From JBFWVD01 sp050246915 (GTDB lineage: Bacteria > Actinomycetota > Acidimicrobiia > Acidimicrobiales > Ilumatobacteraceae): a DNA stretch of 24,262 nt. The notes under the pieces were generated by a model. That model did not search any database, was not told the DNA's origin, and was given only the letters and a program-made list of their open reading frames with translations. Numbering within the stretch: position 1 is the stretch's first letter; every line of letters begins with the position of its first letter. A program made the translations under genes and the position numbers. Positions 21,684-24,262 of the stretch are shown one piece after another. The stretch is taken from positions 1 to 24,262 of the forward strand of contig JBFWVD010000067.1 in the NCBI GenBank assembly GCA_050246915.1. The letters run 5' to 3'.

Positions 21684-22754
21684 ATGTCACCATCGCCGCT
21701 CGATTCCATCGATGTCGCCCAGCTCACCGCATGGCTCGATCAGGCCGCGCCCCACTTGGGTACCGGACCGGTCACGTTGTCGGTCATCTCGGGAGGGTCG
21801 ACCAACGTCGTGCTCGGCGTCGAGCGCCACGGCCGCACGACGGTGTTCCGTTCGCCGCCGTTGGTAGCCGCCACGCCGCAAGGAGCGAAGACCATCGAGC
21901 GCGAGGCCACCATCCTCGCCGCCCTCGACGGCACGACCGTGCCGCACCCCGGCTTCCACGCCTACTGTGCCGACCCCAGCGTCATCGGCGTGCCGTTCTA
22001 CGTGATGGACAAGGTCGACGGCTGGTCAGCGACCATCACCGAGGACGACGTGACGTTGTACGTCCCGGGCTGGGAGGGAGGCGCCGATCAGCACTACCTC
22101 GGATACGCGATGGTCGACGGCATGATCGCCATGGCCAACCTCGACTACGAGGCCGCCGGTCTCGGTGGCTTCGGCAAGCCCGATGGGTTCCTCGAGCGTC
22201 AGACCGATCGCTGGCTCGGCCAACTCGACACCTATCCCAAGCGCTACTCGAAGTACGAGCCACGAGATCTCGAGGGGCTCGACTACGTCGCCGACTACCT
22301 GCGGTCGAACGTTCCCGACACGTGGCGCCCGGGTCTGATGCACGGTGACTACGCGCTGAACAACGTCATGTTCCACAACCGTCCCCCATCGCGACTCGTC
22401 GCCATCATCGATTGGGAGACCGCCACCATCGGCGATCCGCTGCTCGACCTGGCCGGATTCACCCAGAGCCTTCGCAGCGACCGTCCGGGCTCGGGACGCA
22501 AGAGCTATTTCGACTCGGTCAACTTCCCTCATCAGAACGACGCGTTGGCGTACTACGCCGAGGGCACCGGCCGCGATCTGTCCCACATCGACTACTACTA
22601 CGTGCTGTGCAAGTTCCGGATGGCCTGCATGATCGAGTACAAGGTTGCCGAAGCCATCCAGGGCCTGTCCCCCAAGGCCAAGGGCGATCGATTCGATCGG
22701 CTGGTGCGCGCGCTGCTCATCGACGCCCGAGATCTTGCCCAGGCAGCCAACTGA
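21684..22754 (+). CDS. Phosphotransferase-family (APH fold) protein, acyl-CoA-dehydrogenase-associated type
   Basis: A 356-residue protein with the aminoglycoside-phosphotransferase/choline-kinase fold and, unlike the 7095-8528 protein, a canonical catalytic loop: GLMHGDYALNNVMF with His220, Asp222 and Asn227, then AIIDWETATIGDPLLDLAGF with metal-binding Asp243. The N-lobe glycine loop is VISGGSTNVVLGVE, followed by FRSPP and a helix with IEREATILAAL. This group is linked to acyl-CoA dehydrogenase genes in actinobacteria (as in ACAD10/11 fusions in animals, which phosphorylate 4-hydroxy fatty acyl groups). A similar role in hydroxyacyl breakdown is a reasonable inference, not antibiotic resistance. 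GGAAGG lies about 15 bases before ATG 21684. The AKR gene follows after 16 bp. Confidence 0.88.
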   Translation: MSPSPLDSIDVAQLTAWLDQAAPHLGTGPVTLSVISGGSTNVVLGVERHGRTTVFRSPPLVAATPQGAKTIEREATILAALDGTTVPHPGFHAYCADPSVIGVPFYVMDKVDGWSATITEDDVTLYVPGWEGGADQHYLGYAMVDGMIAMANLDYEAAGLGGFGKPDGFLERQTDRWLGQLDTYPKRYSKYEPRDLEGLDYVADYLRSNVPDTWRPGLMHGDYALNNVMFHNRPPSRLVAIIDWETATIGDPLLDLAGFTQSLRSDRPGSGRKSYFDSVNFPHQNDALAYYAEGTGRDLSHIDYYYVLCKFRMACMIEYKVAEAIQGLSPKAKGDRFDRLVRALLIDARDLAQAAN

Positions 22755-22770
22755 AGAAGGCGGTGCAGCG

Positions 22771-23763
22771 ATGAAGACCATCACACTCGGCGGAGACCTG
22801 ACCGTGTCCCAGCAAGGTCTGGGTTGCATGGGCATGTCGGAGTTCTACGGAGCAGGTGACGACAGTGAGTCCGTCGCCACCATCCACCGAGCGCTCGATC
22901 TCGGCGTCACGTTCCTCGACACCTCCGACATCTACGGGCCGTTCACCAACGAGGTGCTCGTCGGTAGAGCCATCGCCGGACGTCGCAACAAGGTCGTGCT
23001 GGCCACCAAGTTCGGCATCATGCGCAAACCCGATGGCACACGCGTCGGGGTGAACGGCAAGCCCGAGTACGTCAAGTCCGCGTGCGACGCATCGCTTGCC
23101 CGTCTCGGCGTGGACGTGATCGATCTGTACTACCTCCACCGCGTCGATCCGACGACTCCGATCGAAGAGACGGTGGGAGCCATGGCCGAGTTGGTCTCTG
23201 CCGGCAAGGTCCGCCATCTCGGGCTCTCCGAGGCCAACGCCGCGACCCTGCGCCGCGCCGAGGCGACACACCACATCAGCGCGCTGCAATCGGAGTGGTC
23301 CCTGTGGAGCCGTGACATCGAGGACGAGGTGGTCCCGACCGCTCGGGAGCTCGGCATCGGGCTCGTGCCGTACAGCCCACTGGGCCGCGGTTTCCTCACC
23401 GGTCAGATCACCAGCCCGGATGACTTCGCACCTGACGACTTCCGCCGTCACAACCCCCGATTCCAGGGAGCGAACTTCGCGGCGAACCTGCGCCTCGTCG
23501 AGAAGGTGAAGCAGATCGCCGCCGAGAAGGGTGCCACGCCCGGTCAGTTGGCCTTGGCATGGTTGTTCGCGCAGGGCGACGATCTCTCTCCGATCCCCGG
23601 CACCAAACGCCGCGTGTATCTCGAGGAAAACGTCGCCGCCAGCGACATCACGCTGAGCGCAGACGATCTCGCTCGAATCGAGGCAGTTGCGCCCCTCGGC
23701 GCGGCGGCCGGCGATCGCTACGGCGACATGGCGCCGATCAACGTGGACACCGTTACGCTCTGA
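22771..23763 (+). CDS. Aldo/keto reductase
   Basis: A 330-residue (alpha/beta)8 barrel NADPH-dependent reductase. The catalytic tetrad is clear: Asp50 and Tyr55 in FLDTSDIYG, Lys80 in VLATKFG and His123 in LYYLHRVDP. The N-terminus QQGLGCMGMSEFYG and the later ALQSEWSLWSRDIE, VPYSPLGRGFLTG and PIPGTKRRVYLEEN (cofactor-binding) segments place it with the AKR13-like group of aldo/keto reductases. It reduces an aldehyde or ketone, or runs in reverse; the physiological substrate is unknown. ATG 22771 is preceded by AAGAAGG about 12 bases upstream; an in-frame start at 22645 would overlap the phosphotransferase gene and has no homology. It lies 16 bp after that gene and 25 bp before the DUF2889-like gene, suggesting a three-gene operon. 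Confidence 0.92.
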   Translation: MKTITLGGDLTVSQQGLGCMGMSEFYGAGDDSESVATIHRALDLGVTFLDTSDIYGPFTNEVLVGRAIAGRRNKVVLATKFGIMRKPDGTRVGVNGKPEYVKSACDASLARLGVDVIDLYYLHRVDPTTPIEETVGAMAELVSAGKVRHLGLSEANAATLRRAEATHHISALQSEWSLWSRDIEDEVVPTARELGIGLVPYSPLGRGFLTGQITSPDDFAPDDFRRHNPRFQGANFAANLRLVEKVKQIAAEKGATPGQLALAWLFAQGDDLSPIPGTKRRVYLEENVAASDITLSADDLARIEAVAPLGAAAGDRYGDMAPINVDTVTL

Positions 23764-23788
23764 TCAGCGCAGCAATCAGGGGGAAGCC

Positions 23789-24262
23789 ATGCCCAACGCG
23801 TCCGGGGACATCCAGGTGAAGTTCCGCGATCGCTACATCGATCCGCGTCACGGTACGCACGAGCCGACGACGGGAACCCCAGCGCGTCGACCGGGTTCCG
23901 TGCGGCGTACCACCACCACCGATTCCCTCCGCCCCAACGGCATCAACGAGCGCTTCATCCTCGTGGGCACTGGTCGCGATCTCGTCACCCATCTCGATGG
24001 CGCAGCGGAGGTCGTGAACCGCGCCACCACCCGGGTCGAGCTGGCCTATGAGGGCGGAGCGATCGTGAAGGACATCGAGTCCAGTCCGGTCATCGACAAT
24101 CTCAGCGCTCTCGTCGGCAAGCGAGCGACCACCGGCTTTCGTGCCGTGATCGATGATGACACCGCTGCCCAGCGCGGCGAGTTGGTGTACCTGTTGCTCG
24201 AGGAGATCCCGGTGTCGACGCTGGTGTCGGGCTATTCGGTGGGCAATGCCATCCGTCGCGGT
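23789..24262 (+). CDS. DUF2889-like protein, N-terminal part (3' end outside window)
   Basis: The first 158 residues of a protein that continues past the window. From about residue 39 it resembles the DUF2889 family: RRTTTTDSLRPNGINERFILVGTGRDLVTHLDG, then VVNRATTRVELAYEGGAIVKDIESSPVIDNLSALVGKRATTGFR and LVYLLLEEIPVSTLVSGYS. Members are small cytosolic proteins of unknown function that often sit near CoA-linked catabolic genes in actinobacteria and proteobacteria. The early HGTHEPTTGTPARRPGSVRRT stretch is Pro/Arg/Thr-rich and probably disordered. ATG 23789 is preceded by AGGGGGAAG. It follows the aldo/keto reductase by 25 bp on the same strand. The family call is from memory of the pattern and is moderately sure. 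Confidence 0.7.
   Translation, partial: MPNASGDIQVKFRDRYIDPRHGTHEPTTGTPARRPGSVRRTTTTDSLRPNGINERFILVGTGRDLVTHLDGAAEVVNRATTRVELAYEGGAIVKDIESSPVIDNLSALVGKRATTGFRAVIDDDTAAQRGELVYLLLEEIPVSTLVSGYSVGNAIRRG

Noticed and set aside
1..24262. CRISPR array, tRNA, rRNA, insertion sequence or attachment site
   Set aside because: No regularly spaced repeats, tRNA-like CCA-ended folds, rRNA stretches, transposase or integrase motifs were seen by reading both strands.

Overview
This window is a dense stretch of GC-rich DNA with almost no intergenic space. It has the look of a high-GC actinobacterium, most plausibly an Acidimicrobiia/Ilumatobacter-type lineage. That placement is inference from several signs: the gene families (F420-type luciferase-like oxidoreductase, mycobacterial-style crotonases and phosphotransferases, stand-alone LigD polymerase domain), the many ATGA/GTGA gene overlaps, purine-rich ribosome binding sites, and TANNNT-type -10 boxes, some placed for leaderless mRNAs. 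I recognise 22 genes and two that run off the window ends. I see no rRNA, tRNA, CRISPR array, insertion sequence or phage gene.

Layout. 1-1714 (+): the tail of an MFS exporter, coupled by an ATGA overlap to a thiolase-like protein. 1755-4252 (-): a SMP-30/lactonase, a two-domain VOC protein and a short crotonase; the crotonase looks frameshifted at its 5' end. 4333-7073 (+): a carboxymuconolactone-decarboxylase-family protein, then a sulfotransferase and an NAD-epimerase pair. 7095-12996 (-): acyl-CoA ligase (acs2), an O-methyltransferase fused to a DinB-like domain, a second paralogous acyl-CoA ligase (acs1) and a phosphotransferase. 13106-15780 (-): a CmcJ/AsaB-like non-haem iron oxygenase, an SDR and a stand-alone NHEJ-type primase-polymerase. 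15875-17002 (+): a branched-chain-amino-acid-type binding protein with no export signal. 17003-18186 (-): a crotonase and a pentapeptide-repeat gene that is cut off at the binding-protein gene. 18224-19270 (+): a luciferase-like oxidoreductase. 19277-21540 (-): aldehyde dehydrogenase and SDR. 21684-24262 (+): a phosphotransferase, an aldo/keto reductase and the start of a DUF2889-like protein.

Together the genes read as an accessory catabolic region. CoA ligases activate carboxylic acids, crotonases and a thiolase-like protein work on the acyl-CoAs, and SDR, AKR, ALDH, LLM, VOC, lactonase and CMD-type enzymes handle oxygenated or cyclic intermediates. No transcription factor is visible. Substrates cannot be assigned from sequence alone; terpenoid, steroid-like or alicyclic acids would fit.

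The most notable observations are: (1) an O-methyltransferase-DinB fusion flanked by two paralogous CoA ligases whose promoters share a 12-bp element; (2) a CT-dinucleotide duplication that explains the missing N-terminus of the first crotonase; (3) a pentapeptide-repeat gene truncated within about 10 bp of the stop codon of the opposing gene; (4) overlapping divergent promoters with a leaderless crotonase start; (5) a DNA-repair polymerase domain translationally coupled to an SDR.
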